Shown in pieces: positions 1 to 10,150 of a stretch of DNA of 37,977 bases. The notes beneath the pieces are model-generated. The model was not told where the DNA came from, did not search any database, and saw only the letters and a list, made by a program, of their open reading frames with translations. Location: NCBI GenBank assembly GCA_017886645.1, contig JAGHJM010000025.1:1-37977 (forward strand), read 5' to 3'. How positions within the stretch are numbered: the stretch's first letter is position 1; each line of letters opens with the position of its first letter. Made by a program: the position numbers and the translations under genes. Source of the stretch: Clostridia bacterium (lineage in GTDB: Bacteria > Bacillota > Clostridia > TANB77 > CAG-508).

Positions 1-780
1 GTAATATTCTGTTTTTAATCTTCCTTCAATCTTTACGCTATCTACTCCCATTTCAACAATTTCTGGAATTTCTTTTACTAAACATAAATCCTTAGAAGAA
101 AAAATGTATGTACCTTTTTCATCATGTTCAACTGGCATTAGATTTCCTGGGTTATTATATTCTTCTACATATACATTATAAGCCCATCTACAGCTTTGTG
201 CACAGTCTCCTAAGTTTGCACTTCTATTTGCTAAGAAATCGCTTAAAAAGCATCTGCCTGAATATCCAAAGCAAATTGCACCATGGATAAATATTTCCAC
301 TTCTAAGTCTTTTTCTTTATTTTTTATTATATCTTTTATTTGCTCTTTATTTAATTCTCTTCCTAGTATAACCCTTTTTGCACCATTTTTATACCAGAAA
401 TTTGCTGTATGATAACTAACTGTATTGGCTTGCGTACTTACATGTATTGGAACATCTGGTGCTTCTTCTTTTATTACATCTATTACTCCACCATCTGCTG
501 CAATTATTGCATCTACTTTTAGTTTGTTTAGCATTCTTGCTTGTTTTCTTATTTCATCATAAGTATTATCCCAAGCATAAATATTAATTGCTGCATGTAC
601 TCTTTTTCCTATACTATGTGCATATTCTATGGTTTTTGCTAAGTCATTATCATCAACTTCTGCTCTACTTCTAAGTGACAAAGACGATGTTCCACAATAT
701 ACTGCATCTGCTCCATACATAAATGCTGTTTTTGCTTTTTCAAATGAACCTGCCGGTGCCAATAACTCTGGTTTTTTCAT
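1..780 (-). CDS. U32 family peptidase (collagenase-like / tRNA hydroxylation-type), 3' end truncated by window edge
   Basis: Minus-strand reading gives MKKPELLAPAGSFEKAKTAFMYGADAVYCG...GRELNKEQI...EVEIFIHGAICFGYSGRCFLSDFLANRSANLGDCAQSCRWAY, the U32 signature. Absent from the ORF track because it is open at the edge. Confidence 0.93.
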   Translation of the reverse strand, partial: MKKPELLAPAGSFEKAKTAFMYGADAVYCGTSSLSLRSRAEVDDNDLAKTIEYAHSIGKRVHAAINIYAWDNTYDEIRKQARMLNKLKVDAIIAADGGVIDVIKEEAPDVPIHVSTQANTVSYHTANFWYKNGAKRVILGRELNKEQIKDIIKNKEKDLEVEIFIHGAICFGYSGRCFLSDFLANRSANLGDCAQSCRWAYNVYVEEYNNPGNLMPVEHDEKGTYIFSSKDLCLVKEIPEIVEMGVDSVKIEGRLKTEYY

Positions 781-861
781 AAATTACTTCTCCTTTTATT
801 TCTTTTATAAATTAGTTATTATAATACCATAATCTTCATATATTTTCAAGTTTAGAAACTT

Positions 862-890
862 TTGACAATTATTTTTTATTATATTATACT
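862..890 (+). promoter_or_regulatory. Sigma-A type promoter for the 918..1520 gene
   Basis: TTGACA (862-867), 17-nt spacer, TATACT (885-890); followed by an AAAAGGGGGG SD just before ATG 918. Confidence 0.75.
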
Positions 891-917
891 ATTTATAATT
901 AAAAAGGGGGGTTAATA

Positions 918-1520
918 ATGGAAAAGGGAAAAACTTTATATATCATAACTATTGTAATACTTATAATTATAATTTTACTACTTGTTGGTTTACTTATTTA
1001 CGTTATTTCTACAAATAATACTTCTACAAACAATGAACTTTCATCTTCTAATTTACTATCTAATATACTTACTAATCATACTGAAAATAACGCTGTAATG
1101 AATACTACTAATAATACTAATGCATTGAATAATAATATAGAATCTAACTATACTAATACAACAAATATTATTAATGAGACAATTCCTAGTAATACCGATT
1201 CTGACGTAGAAACAGAAGTAAAAAATGTTACTACTAAATTTATTAATGCTGTAAATGCTCAAGATTTGACTACTGCAAGTGATTATGCTTCTGCATCAGC
1301 TATAGAAACTATCCAAGAATATAATTTAACTAACTTTACTATAGATTATAGTTCTTATAGATATGTAGACTATTCAGATGTGTATGTTTATTATATAGAT
1401 TACAATATGGATTATAATGGAATTACTAATATTAAAGATGTTGGCTTAGGAAGATTATTATGCATAGAGGAAATAAATGGAGAATATAAAGTTACAAGTG
1501 TTGGTGCAACTGGATTATAG
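918..1520 (+). CDS. Membrane-anchored protein: N-terminal TM, Asn/Thr-rich linker, small C-terminal extracytoplasmic domain
   Basis: Strong SD and promoter; TM IITIVILIIIILLLVGLLIYVI, then about 60 residues rich in N/T/S, then a folded-looking Tyr-rich domain. Family not recognised. Confidence 0.8.
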   Translation: MEKGKTLYIITIVILIIIILLLVGLLIYVISTNNTSTNNELSSSNLLSNILTNHTENNAVMNTTNNTNALNNNIESNYTNTTNIINETIPSNTDSDVETEVKNVTTKFINAVNAQDLTTASDYASASAIETIQEYNLTNFTIDYSSYRYVDYSDVYVYYIDYNMDYNGITNIKDVGLGRLLCIEEINGEYKVTSVGATGL

Positions 1521-1551
1521 TCCTATCTTTGACCTTGCATATGGTCAGTCC

Positions 1552-2256
1552 CTAATTTCTAGAACTTAATATCCAACTAATGATTTGTTTCTTTATTTCT
1601 AAATATTCATCTTTACTAAACTCCATATTAGCTATACAATAGCGTTTACTTGAAATATGTGAGCAAAACATGCACTCATATAAATTGTTACAATCTTGTA
1701 TGAAAAACGAATTGCTTATTTTAGCAGAACAAATCACATTATAGCTGTTACTGCAACTATTTGAATCATCCACTCTTAAGCAGTAAGTGGAATCGGCACT
1801 TCTTTGAGATGCAATTATTCCTTGGCAATTTCCACATCCATCAGAAAACAATATATCCTTGCATCCTCTACAATCAGTACACATATATACATTTTCACTT
1901 CTATATATTGGATCACTTTTTACTACATTTACTGAGTCATAGACTCTCTCTGTAGTTGTATAATTTACTTTTTTCCATATTTTTAATAGTTGCTCTAAAT
2001 TACTAAACTCTTTTTTCTGTAACATCCATCCATATTTTTCATCATATTTTTCCATATTTGTTTGTGTTATAAATTGATTGGCATTTACAGAAGATGTCCA
2101 TGTACTTTCCCCTGTTAAACTATCTTTTACCTCTTGTGGTAATCTTATATCAAAAGCAAATTCTTTAATAATACTTTCTAAAGAAAATGGACATTTTTGT
2201 TTAAATATATTTAAAAATATTTCATCTATCATATTTTTAGCTTTTATTTCATCCAT
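1552..2256 (-). CDS. Cys-rich repeat protein (resembles the so-called CaiB/BaiF-like Cys-rich proteins often seen in CPR genomes); function unknown
   Basis: CTDCRGCKDILFSDGCGNCQG...STYCLRVDDSNSCSNSYNVICSAKISNSFFIQDCNNLYECMFCSHISSKRYCIANMEFSKDEYLEIKKQI; overlaps the upstream gene by 8 nt. Confidence 0.8.
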   Translation of the reverse strand: MDEIKAKNMIDEIFLNIFKQKCPFSLESIIKEFAFDIRLPQEVKDSLTGESTWTSSVNANQFITQTNMEKYDEKYGWMLQKKEFSNLEQLLKIWKKVNYTTTERVYDSVNVVKSDPIYRSENVYMCTDCRGCKDILFSDGCGNCQGIIASQRSADSTYCLRVDDSNSCSNSYNVICSAKISNSFFIQDCNNLYECMFCSHISSKRYCIANMEFSKDEYLEIKKQIISWILSSRN

Positions 2257-4153
2257 TATCTGTCACCTTCTTTCTTGAAGAAGATTGAGATAACATTAAT
2301 TCTTTTAAGTTAATGTTTTTATTTACATCAAATTTGAATTTGCTTTCTAAACTATTTTCCTCTTTGTTTAGTATTAATTCTTTTTTTGCAAATATTGGAT
2401 ATGTATTTAATATTTGATTCCTTACCATTTTAGGTATTGGTATAAAATCCATTGTTTTTGCTTTAAAAGCATGAAGTATCTCTCCACTACTGCTTACTCT
2501 TAAAATGCATTCCCTATTTTTTAGTTCTGACAAAAATTTTGTCTTTAAATAGCTAGAATTTGCTGGTAGTTCCATTTGAAGAGTAGGACTTAAAGTAAAT
2601 GCATCCATTTTTGATAAACGAAATACATAATAATTTATAACATTTGCAAATATAGATGACTGTAGTTCTTTACTAATTTGGTTAAAATATTGCTGTGCTA
2701 AAATTAGTGATAAGTTATACTTTCTTGCCTCTGATAAAAATCTACTTAGTATTGGACTTTCTACAACAGATACTTCATCTATAATAAAAATTATGTGTTC
2801 TTCAAAACTATATGACTGGATTAATTGAAGCATTTGTCTCATAACTAGTCCGGCTATAGTTTTAGTTATCTTTTCACCTAATGCTACTTGATTTAATGAA
2901 AATATAGTTACAAAATTTTCGTTAATACATTCTTTCAAATTTTGAGTGTTATCTTGATACCTAAATGCTGGCAATGCTTGCATATCATCTATAAAAGATA
3001 ATATTGGTGAAATGGCTTCTTGATATGATTTATTTTTTAATTCATTAAAATCATTTAAAAAGAAATCTTTTACATTATCCTGTATATCTTCTGTATCTAG
3101 TAATTTATTACGAAAAGACAAATCTAATATTAATTTTCTAAGTGTATTAAAGTTAAGCATGTTTTTTTCTAATAATAAAGAAACACTGTGCCTTAGTACT
3201 CTTTCTAACTTAGAATTATATTGATCTTTGAATAAATTCTTAAATAATTCTAATGTTAACTCAGTTGATGCAACCATGTTTGTATCTTCGTTCATAAATA
3301 AATCTATACTGTTTTCTAAAGTGTTAAAGTCCAAAACTCTGCAATTATCTAACCCACCTACATCATTTTCTAATGCGGCATGTGGATCTATAACTACTAT
3401 TTTATATTTCTCGTTAAAATTTGTATTTAAATTAGTAATTAAAGAACTTATAAGTTTTGACTTTCCTGTTCCACTCGCACCTATTATTATTGAATGTCTG
3501 TCAAAATCATAATTTGATAAGCTTAAATAATTATCCCCTGCTAAATATGGAAAAGCATCAACTTTTAAAAATGCATTTTCCTTATTTTCATTAAAGATAT
3601 GTAAAGATTTTTGTATATTTAAATATTTGCTTGCTTCCTTAGAATAGAAAAATCTATTTCTATTCGAAAAATCTATACTTGGAAATATATATGGCGTATT
3701 AAATAAAGCCTTTTTACAAATTATTTTTCCATTTGCTTTTTCAAAAAATAAATGTGTGTTTGAAAAGTAATTATCTTTTTTGTATGGAAATATTCTTATC
3801 TTACTCCATATAAGCTTTCTATTATGCTTTACCTCATTTTTATCATATAAATCTAACACACATTTTTGATTAGCCGTAATTACATATGGAATTGAACTTC
3901 TATATTCTTCTGGAAGAGTTAATTCTTCATTATCAGTCTTTTTTATTAAAAAGTCACTTAAAGAATTAATAATTGTTGGAAGCACACAATTTGTTTCTAC
4001 ATAATAATGTACTTTGTTTAATTTTATTTTTATATAAAAGTTCCATGTGTGAAACAATTTATTAAATCCAGAAATTGCATATATTAATTCTAGCCATGAT
4101 TTTTCTTTTACATTATCAGTTGTTAAAAATATTTCAGATATATATTTTTTCAT
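2249..4153 (-). CDS. VirB4/TraG/HerA-like P-loop ATPase (DUF87-type), orphan
   Basis: Walker A GASGTGKSKL, DPHAAL motif, Walker B HIIFIIDEVSVV, and EARKYNLSLILAQQYFNQISKELQSSIFANVINYYVFRLSKMDA typical of conjugation-type ATPases. N-terminal ELIYAISGFNKLFHTWNFYI resembles the N-terminal region of these proteins. Confidence 0.85.
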   Translation of the reverse strand: MKKYISEIFLTTDNVKEKSWLELIYAISGFNKLFHTWNFYIKIKLNKVHYYVETNCVLPTIINSLSDFLIKKTDNEELTLPEEYRSSIPYVITANQKCVLDLYDKNEVKHNRKLIWSKIRIFPYKKDNYFSNTHLFFEKANGKIICKKALFNTPYIFPSIDFSNRNRFFYSKEASKYLNIQKSLHIFNENKENAFLKVDAFPYLAGDNYLSLSNYDFDRHSIIIGASGTGKSKLISSLITNLNTNFNEKYKIVVIDPHAALENDVGGLDNCRVLDFNTLENSIDLFMNEDTNMVASTELTLELFKNLFKDQYNSKLERVLRHSVSLLLEKNMLNFNTLRKLILDLSFRNKLLDTEDIQDNVKDFFLNDFNELKNKSYQEAISPILSFIDDMQALPAFRYQDNTQNLKECINENFVTIFSLNQVALGEKITKTIAGLVMRQMLQLIQSYSFEEHIIFIIDEVSVVESPILSRFLSEARKYNLSLILAQQYFNQISKELQSSIFANVINYYVFRLSKMDAFTLSPTLQMELPANSSYLKTKFLSELKNRECILRVSSSGEILHAFKAKTMDFIPIPKMVRNQILNTYPIFAKKELILNKEENSLESKFKFDVNKNINLKELMLSQSSSRKKVTDNG

Positions 4154-4219
4154 TTTCTATCATTCCTTCTATAGATTACTTTTCTTTAACCTACAATACA
4201 ATGGTAACATAGAGTATAA

Positions 4220-4263
4220 AAAAAAGACTGACTTTTTAATTATAAAAAAAGTCAGTCTTTTTT
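4220..4263. terminator. Bidirectional-looking intrinsic terminator (downstream of the araC-like gene)
   Basis: 18-bp perfect stem AAAAAAGACTGACTTTTT / AAAAAGTCAGTCTTTTTT with 8-nt loop; T tract on both strands. Confidence 0.85.
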
Positions 4264-4326
4264 CCATAATGTTATTTATATAAATAAATCCAATCTTTAG
4301 ATATTATAAAAGCCAGTCTTCTATTA

Positions 4327-5130
4327 TTAATCTTCTATTGGAACTAGAAAATCTGTTATGTTATTATGGTAATATTCAAGTTCTGGTAATTCTCTTAAAT
4401 TATATTTACAACTTGGCAGAAAACTTCTATAAAATTCATTTGTTACTTTTTGTATTTCTTCTGCATCTTGTGAACTTATAGTAAACTTTAAATATCTTCC
4501 TCCTGCTATTTCATATTTAATAAAACCTGGAATTTCTTTTTCGTATAAAACCCAATATTCATAATCGTCGCTTTCAAATCTATCTTCATAAACTGTCATA
4601 CCATAATCTATTTCTCCATATTTATCGCTATATTTTTCGTATATTTCTTTATAAAGTTTAGGAGCATCATACGAAATCTTATCATGTGTAGTTTTTATTC
4701 CTTTTCCATATAAAACAATTGGTTTTCTTTCCACTACACTATATTCCATATTAGGAATTTCTTTTTCTTCTTCATTAAGTACAATTTTTGGATATACTTT
4801 AAGTCCGTTTGGATTTTCCTTTGCCATACTTGGCTTAATTCCATGAAACTTTTCAAAGGCTCTTGAAAATGATGTTGCATTATCATATTGGTATTTTACC
4901 GCTAAATCTAATATTTTCTCATTAGTTGTACATAAATCTAATCCTGCATTTGAAAGTCTTCGTTTACGAATATATTCTGCAATTGATATGTTACATATAA
5001 ATGTAAACAAAACTTTCATAGTATATTCATTAACTCCTAATATTTTAGCTAAGTCCTTATATTGAATTTCTTCATTTAAGTGCATTTCTATATATTCTAG
5101 CATTTCGTTCATATTATGATATGTATTCAT
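4327..5130 (-). CDS. AraC family transcriptional regulator with GyrI-like effector-binding C-terminal domain
   Basis: Two HTH motifs (YKDLAKILGVNEYTMKVLF; ILDLAVKYQYDNATSFSRAFEKFHGIKPSMAK) and a GyrI-like C-terminus. Confidence 0.9.
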   Translation of the reverse strand: MNTYHNMNEMLEYIEMHLNEEIQYKDLAKILGVNEYTMKVLFTFICNISIAEYIRKRRLSNAGLDLCTTNEKILDLAVKYQYDNATSFSRAFEKFHGIKPSMAKENPNGLKVYPKIVLNEEEKEIPNMEYSVVERKPIVLYGKGIKTTHDKISYDAPKLYKEIYEKYSDKYGEIDYGMTVYEDRFESDDYEYWVLYEKEIPGFIKYEIAGGRYLKFTISSQDAEEIQKVTNEFYRSFLPSCKYNLRELPELEYYHNNITDFLVPIED

Positions 5131-5383
5131 ATATTTATTCCTCTTTTATATTAAAACTTCTACTTATACTTTTATTATTTTATTAATTAAGTATTTATAC
5201 TAATACTATTATTTTATATCATATAAAAAGTCTATTTTCAACAATCTACTTGTAAAGTACTATATTATACGGCATCTAATTTATAAATGTTAATACTTAC
5301 ATATTAAAATTTACTTAAGATAATTTACTTTTTTATATTTTTCTGGTATCATAGTATTATTGGATAAAAGGGAGTTGAAGAAA

Positions 5384-5986
5384 TTGGCTGATGAAGAAAG
5401 CTTAATTGACACAAAAGATATACCAGAAAATAAACAATTAATTGTTATAAATACAGATAAATATAAATTCGACAATTTAATATTATTCTTTTTAATATTT
5501 TCAATATTAGGATGGATTTTTGAAACAGCATATACTTCTATACAACTTGGATTAACTAAAAGGGGGTTTTTACTTGGTCCATATTGTCCAATATATGGGT
5601 GTGGTGCCATTATGTTAATAATAGCACTTTCTTATATTGAAAAGATGGAAATAAAACATAAATACCTAAAATTGTTTTTTGGGGCTATTATAGTTTTTTC
5701 TGCATTTGAATATATTGTAGGATATGGAATCGAAGCATTATTTAAAATAAGGTGCTGGGACTATACTTATGATATTCTAAATTTAAATGGCAGAATTAGT
5801 ATTATGTATTGTTTTATGTGGGGACTTGCTGCTATATTATTTACTAAAATATTGTACCCACTTTATCAAAAAGGAAATAAGGCACTAAACAAAATGAATT
5901 ATAGGTCAAAACATGCTTTAGTTATTGTATGTTGCTCTGTTTTCATTTTTGATATTATATTATCTTGTATAAAATATTTAGTTTAG
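5384..5986 (+). CDS. Putative ABC-transporter type IV-like membrane protein (PF06541-type, former DUF1113)
   Basis: ILGWIFETAYTSIQLGLTKRGFLLGPYCPIYGCGAIM...FEYIVGYGIEALFKIRCWDYTYDILNLNGRISIMYCFMWGLAAIL. The ORF-track start is a TTG at 5360, but AAAAGGGAG lies about 9 nt before TTG 5384, which is the better start. Confidence 0.85.
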   Translation: MADEESLIDTKDIPENKQLIVINTDKYKFDNLILFFLIFSILGWIFETAYTSIQLGLTKRGFLLGPYCPIYGCGAIMLIIALSYIEKMEIKHKYLKLFFGAIIVFSAFEYIVGYGIEALFKIRCWDYTYDILNLNGRISIMYCFMWGLAAILFTKILYPLYQKGNKALNKMNYRSKHALVIVCCSVFIFDIILSCIKYLV

Positions 5987-6568
5987 TAATTTAGTAATTG
6001 CAAGACCATCCCCAACTTCTAAAATTTCTGTTTTAAGGTTGGGGTTTTCTGTTATTTCTGATATGTATTCTCTTAAATTTCTTACTGCCGTTCTTTGTTT
6101 ATGCTTATTATAATCACTCATTACATATCCTTTGTATAAGACATTATCTGCTATTATATATCCGTTTTTCTTAAGTAATCTTAATGCTTGGCTTAAGAAA
6201 AATGGATATTTTCCTTTTGCTGCATCTATAAAAACTACATCATATTTTTTATTAATATCTGGTAGGATTTCCACAGCATCACCTTCAATAATATTTATTT
6301 TCTCTTCAACTTCAGCTTTTTTTATATTAATTTTAGCTTCTTTTGCTCTTTCAGTATCTCTTTCTATAGTATCTATAAAACCTCCTTCAGCTATATATGA
6401 AGAAAAGCATATTGCAGAATATCCTACCGCAGTGCCTATTTCTAGCATAGTTTTGGGATTTATTTTATTTAACAGGTCTCCTACTATTTTTAATGTATCA
6501 TCCATTATTATTGGTATATTTTCTTTTAAAGCTTTTTCTTTTATTTTGACTAGTTCTTTTTTATTCAT
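5978..6568 (-). CDS. trmR: SAM-dependent O-methyltransferase, TrmR/YrrM-like
   Basis: MLEIGTAVGYSAICFSSYI, DVVFIDAAKGKYPFFL, GGFIDTIERD motifs of the class I O-methyltransferase family; conserved KNGYIIADNVLYKGYV. Confidence 0.8.
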   Translation of the reverse strand: MNKKELVKIKEKALKENIPIIMDDTLKIVGDLLNKINPKTMLEIGTAVGYSAICFSSYIAEGGFIDTIERDTERAKEAKINIKKAEVEEKINIIEGDAVEILPDINKKYDVVFIDAAKGKYPFFLSQALRLLKKNGYIIADNVLYKGYVMSDYNKHKQRTAVRNLREYISEITENPNLKTEILEVGDGLAITKLLN

Positions 6569-6616
6569 TATATGTACTTTTTCCTTTCTACGTATAAATT
6601 TCTATTCTTATATTAT

Positions 6617-6650
6617 AAAATTAAGAAGTACATAAGCACTTCTTAATTTT
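6617..6650. terminator. Intrinsic terminator downstream of clpX
   Basis: AAAATTAAGAAGT / ACTTCTTAATTTT perfect 13-bp stem with 8-nt loop. Confidence 0.7.
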
Positions 6651-6668
6651 ATTATTTAATTTCTATTA

Positions 6669-7973
6669 TTAAGCTGATTCTGTCTTTTTAGTTGTTTCCC
6701 TCTTAACCTTTTCTTTTTTTACAGTATCTCTATTATTGTTTATTACTATTCTAGGTGGTTCTCCATTTTTTACTGTTTCTTTTGTAATAATACACTTTTC
6801 TATTTTAGGGTTTGAAGGTATATCAAACATTATATCTCTCATTATTTCTTCAATAATTGATCTTAATCCTCTTGCACCAGTTTTTCTTTCTATAGCTTTA
6901 TCTACTATTAAGTTTATTGCCTCTGGTTCAAATTCTAGTGTAACATTATCAAGTTCAAATAATTTTTGATATTGTTTTACTAATGCATTTTTAGGTTTAG
7001 TAACAATATTGGCTAATGCTTCTCTATTTAGTTCATGTAAAGTTGCTATAATTGGTAATCTTCCTACAAATTCTGGAATTAAACCAAATTTTAACAAATC
7101 CTGTGGCAATAATTCTTTAAATATTTCATATTTGCTTTCTTCTTTTTCACTTTTTATTTCTGCACCAAAACCTATTGCTTTTTGTGCTGTTCTTTCTTTT
7201 ATTATTTTTTCTAAACCTTCGAATGCACCGCCACAAATAAATAATATATTTTCAGTATTTATTTGTATTAATTCTTGATGTGGATGCTTTCTTCCACCTT
7301 GTGGTGGTACAGAAGCTGTTGTTCCTTCTATAATTTTAAGTAAAGCTTGTTGTACCCCTTCTCCACTAACATCTCTAGTTATTGAAGGATTTTCTGACTT
7401 CCTTGCTATTTTATCTATTTCATCAATATAAACTATTCCTCTTTCTGCTTTTTCAACATCATAGTCAGCAGCTTGAATTAGTTTTAGTAAAATATTTTCT
7501 ACATCTTCCCCTACATATCCTGCCTCTGTTAAAGTTGTAGCGTCAGCAATTGCGAATGGAACTTGTAAAGTTCTTGCTAATGTTTGAGCTAGAAGAGTTT
7601 TTCCACATCCCGTTGGCCCTAAAAGCAACACATTGCTTTTTTGTATTTCTACATCACTATCTTTTTGGTTATTAATACGTTTATAATGATTGTATACAGC
7701 TACAGATAAAGTCTTTTTAGCATCTTCCTGTCCTACTACATATGAGTCTAATACCTTTTTTATTTCTTCTGGAGTAGGTAGTTTTTCTTGTTTGTTTATA
7801 GTATATGATGGTTCATCTTCTTCATATAAATCATCTTCTATAATATTAGAGCAAACTTTTATACATTCATTGCAAATGTATACTCCAGGACCTGCTATAA
7901 TCCTTTCTACGCTATTTTGTGACTTACCACAAAATGAGCATCTTACTTCTCTACTTTTAGTACTTTTTGACAT
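6669..7973 (-). CDS. clpX: ATP-dependent Clp protease ATP-binding subunit ClpX
   Basis: N-terminal zinc finger CSFCGKSQ...CNECI, Walker [54 protein letters not shown]. Confidence 0.98.
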   Translation of the reverse strand: MSKSTKSREVRCSFCGKSQNSVERIIAGPGVYICNECIKVCSNIIEDDLYEEDEPSYTINKQEKLPTPEEIKKVLDSYVVGQEDAKKTLSVAVYNHYKRINNQKDSDVEIQKSNVLLLGPTGCGKTLLAQTLARTLQVPFAIADATTLTEAGYVGEDVENILLKLIQAADYDVEKAERGIVYIDEIDKIARKSENPSITRDVSGEGVQQALLKIIEGTTASVPPQGGRKHPHQELIQINTENILFICGGAFEGLEKIIKERTAQKAIGFGAEIKSEKEESKYEIFKELLPQDLLKFGLIPEFVGRLPIIATLHELNREALANIVTKPKNALVKQYQKLFELDNVTLEFEPEAINLIVDKAIERKTGARGLRSIIEEIMRDIMFDIPSNPKIEKCIITKETVKNGEPPRIVINNNRDTVKKEKVKRETTKKTESA

Positions 7974-8026
7974 TTTAAAATTCCTTTCCCAAACTTTCTT
8001 ATGATAAATAAGTTTTCATATGTTTA

Positions 8027-8632
8027 TTATTTTCTTTTTTCCATAATTCCATCTATAAGTCCATATGCTAAAGCTTCTTCTGCTGTCATATAATGATCTC
8101 TTTCAGTATCTCTATTAATTACATCTAAAGGTTGACCTGTTTTTTCACTTAATAACTTATTTAATTTTTCTCTAGTCTTTACCATATGGTCTGCATGTAT
8201 TTTTATTTCTGTTGTCTGCCCTGAAAGTCCACCACCTGCAATCAATGGTTGATGTATTAAAATCTCTGAATTTGGTGTTGCAAATCTCTTTCCTTTTTCT
8301 CCGCATGCAAGTAAAACAGAGCCCATACTAGCAGCCATTCCTATGCATATTGTTGAAACTGGACATTTTATGTAGTTCATTGTATCTACTATTCCCATTC
8401 CGTCAGTTATAGATCCTCCTGGTGTATTTAAATACAAACTAATTTCTTTATCTGGATCTTCAGACTCTAAGAATAGTAATTGTGCTATTACTAGACTTGC
8501 TGTAGTTGCATTTACTTCTTCTCCTAAAAATATAATTCTATCTTTTAAAAGCCTTGAGAAAATATCGTATGATCTTTCTCCCTTTGCGGATTGTTCAATT
8601 ACATATGGTACTAAACTATTTTTTTCAATCAT
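8027..8632 (-). CDS. clpP: ATP-dependent Clp protease proteolytic subunit ClpP
   Basis: [45 protein letters not shown] catalytic Ser, HQPL catalytic His. Confidence 0.98.
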   Translation of the reverse strand: MIEKNSLVPYVIEQSAKGERSYDIFSRLLKDRIIFLGEEVNATTASLVIAQLLFLESEDPDKEISLYLNTPGGSITDGMGIVDTMNYIKCPVSTICIGMAASMGSVLLACGEKGKRFATPNSEILIHQPLIAGGGLSGQTTEIKIHADHMVKTREKLNKLLSEKTGQPLDVINRDTERDHYMTAEEALAYGLIDGIMEKRK

Positions 8633-8723
8633 TTTTTATCCTCCTATAAATTATATTAATTTTTTTTAAAAAAGTTATACTTTTATTTGTTAACTTAATC
8701 AATTTACATTATTTATAAAATAC

Positions 8724-8779
8724 AAAAAAGCTAGTGGTAGCTACTAATATTAAAAATATTAAAATCACCCCTAACTTTT
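8724..8779 (-). terminator. Stem-loop terminator between tig and clpP
   Basis: Imperfect stem between AGCTAGTGGT and ACCCCTAACT regions with T-rich tail; GU pairs and mismatches present. Confidence 0.5.
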
Positions 8780-8787
8780 TATTTCAA

Positions 8788-10074
8788 TTATTTTTTCATT
8801 TTTGCATTGTCTAATATAAATGCAATTGCTTTTTCATATTTCATGTTTTCTGTTACATAATTCTTAACATTTTCATTTTTTAGAAGCTCATCTTCTTTTT
8901 GATTGTAATTCTTAGCCATTTCTTTTAATTTGTCTTCTACTTCTTTTTCCTCTGGTTTAATGTCTTCTTCTTTAATAATTGCTTCTAGTACTAATCTAGA
9001 TTTTACTGCTTTTTCTGCTTGTTCGTTAAATTCTTTTCTTAATCCATCCATTGTTTTATTAGTTAATTTTAAGTATTGGTCTAGAGTTAATCCTTGATAT
9101 GATAATTTATTTTCTATATCTTTTATCATATTATCTATTTCTGTTTCAATCATTCCTGAAGGAATATCTATTTCTACTTCTTTGCAAACAGCTTCTATAG
9201 CAGCTTCTTCTGATTCATACTTTGCCTTTTCTTCATTTTCTTTTTCTAATTTAGCTTTTATATCTGCTTTTAAATCTGCTAAAGTATCAAATTCACTAAC
9301 GTCTTTTGCAAACTCATCATCTATTTTTGGTAATTCTTTTACTTTTATTCCGTGTAATTTTACTTTAAATGTAGCTTCTTTTCCAGCTAAATCTTTAGAA
9401 AAATAATCTTTTGGGAAAGTTACATTTATGTCTTTTTCTTCTCCATCTTTCATACCTATTATTTGATCTTCAAATCCTGGTATAAATTGATTACTTCCAA
9501 TTTCTAATTCGTGATTTTCAGCTTTTCCTCCATCAAAAGGAACTCCGTCAATTGAACCTTCAAAATCTATTGTAGTAATATCTCCTTTTTTAACTGGTCT
9601 ATTATCTACTGTAACTAATCTTGAATTATGTTCTGCCATATGTCCTAATTCATGTTCTACATCTTTGTCAGAAACAGTATACTCAATTTTCTTTAATTCT
9701 ATACCTTTATATTTTCCAAGTTTCACTTCTGGTTTAATTTGCACAATAGCAGTAAATTTTAAATCTTTTCCTTTTTCCATTTGTATAATGTCTAATTGTG
9801 GTTGACTTACAGCTTCTATTTTATTATCTTTTATAGCTTGATCATATATATCAGGAACTAACTCGTTAAATGTATCTTCATAAAATATGCTTGAACCATA
9901 ATGTCTTTCAACTATTGCCATTGGAGCTTTTCCTTTTCTAAATCCTGGTATTGTAAAATATTTAGCTGTTTTTGTATATACCTTTTTCATAGCTTCATCA
10001 AATTTTTCAGCTTCTATTTCAAAACTTAATTTTACTTCATTTTTCTTTTCTGTCTTTTCTACTTTTACACTCAT
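8788..10074 (-). CDS. tig: Trigger factor (peptidyl-prolyl isomerase chaperone)
   Basis: GFRKGKAPMAIVERHYG ribosome-binding motif, FKBP-like and C-terminal domains. Listed start (10092) overlaps the SD AAAGG; ATG at 10074 (MSVKVEKTEKK) preferred. Confidence 0.97.
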   Translation of the reverse strand: MSVKVEKTEKKNEVKLSFEIEAEKFDEAMKKVYTKTAKYFTIPGFRKGKAPMAIVERHYGSSIFYEDTFNELVPDIYDQAIKDNKIEAVSQPQLDIIQMEKGKDLKFTAIVQIKPEVKLGKYKGIELKKIEYTVSDKDVEHELGHMAEHNSRLVTVDNRPVKKGDITTIDFEGSIDGVPFDGGKAENHELEIGSNQFIPGFEDQIIGMKDGEEKDINVTFPKDYFSKDLAGKEATFKVKLHGIKVKELPKIDDEFAKDVSEFDTLADLKADIKAKLEKENEEKAKYESEEAAIEAVCKEVEIDIPSGMIETEIDNMIKDIENKLSYQGLTLDQYLKLTNKTMDGLRKEFNEQAEKAVKSRLVLEAIIKEEDIKPEEKEVEDKLKEMAKNYNQKEDELLKNENVKNYVTENMKYEKAIAFILDNAKMKK

Positions 10075-10150
10075 TTCATTCAATCCTTTCACTATAATTA
10101 GCTTAATTATTATATCACAAATATAAGTTATGTCAATAGTTACATAATGA

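Noticed and set aside
108-290. Plus-strand ORF of 60 aa
   Set aside because: Antisense to the U32 peptidase gene; no SD, composition typical of a reverse-frame ORF.
1056-1262. Minus-strand 68-aa ORF
   Set aside because: Antisense to the Asn-rich linker of 918..1520; explained by low-complexity codons.
3228-3512. Plus-strand 94-aa ORF
   Set aside because: Antisense to the ATPase P-loop region; no SD or recognisable protein.
5311-5610. Minus-strand 99-aa ORF
   Set aside because: Antisense to the PF06541-type gene.
6132-8004. Plus-strand ORFs at 6132, 6736, 7009 and 7690
   Set aside because: All lie antisense to clear trmR-like/clpX coding sequence; no independent support.
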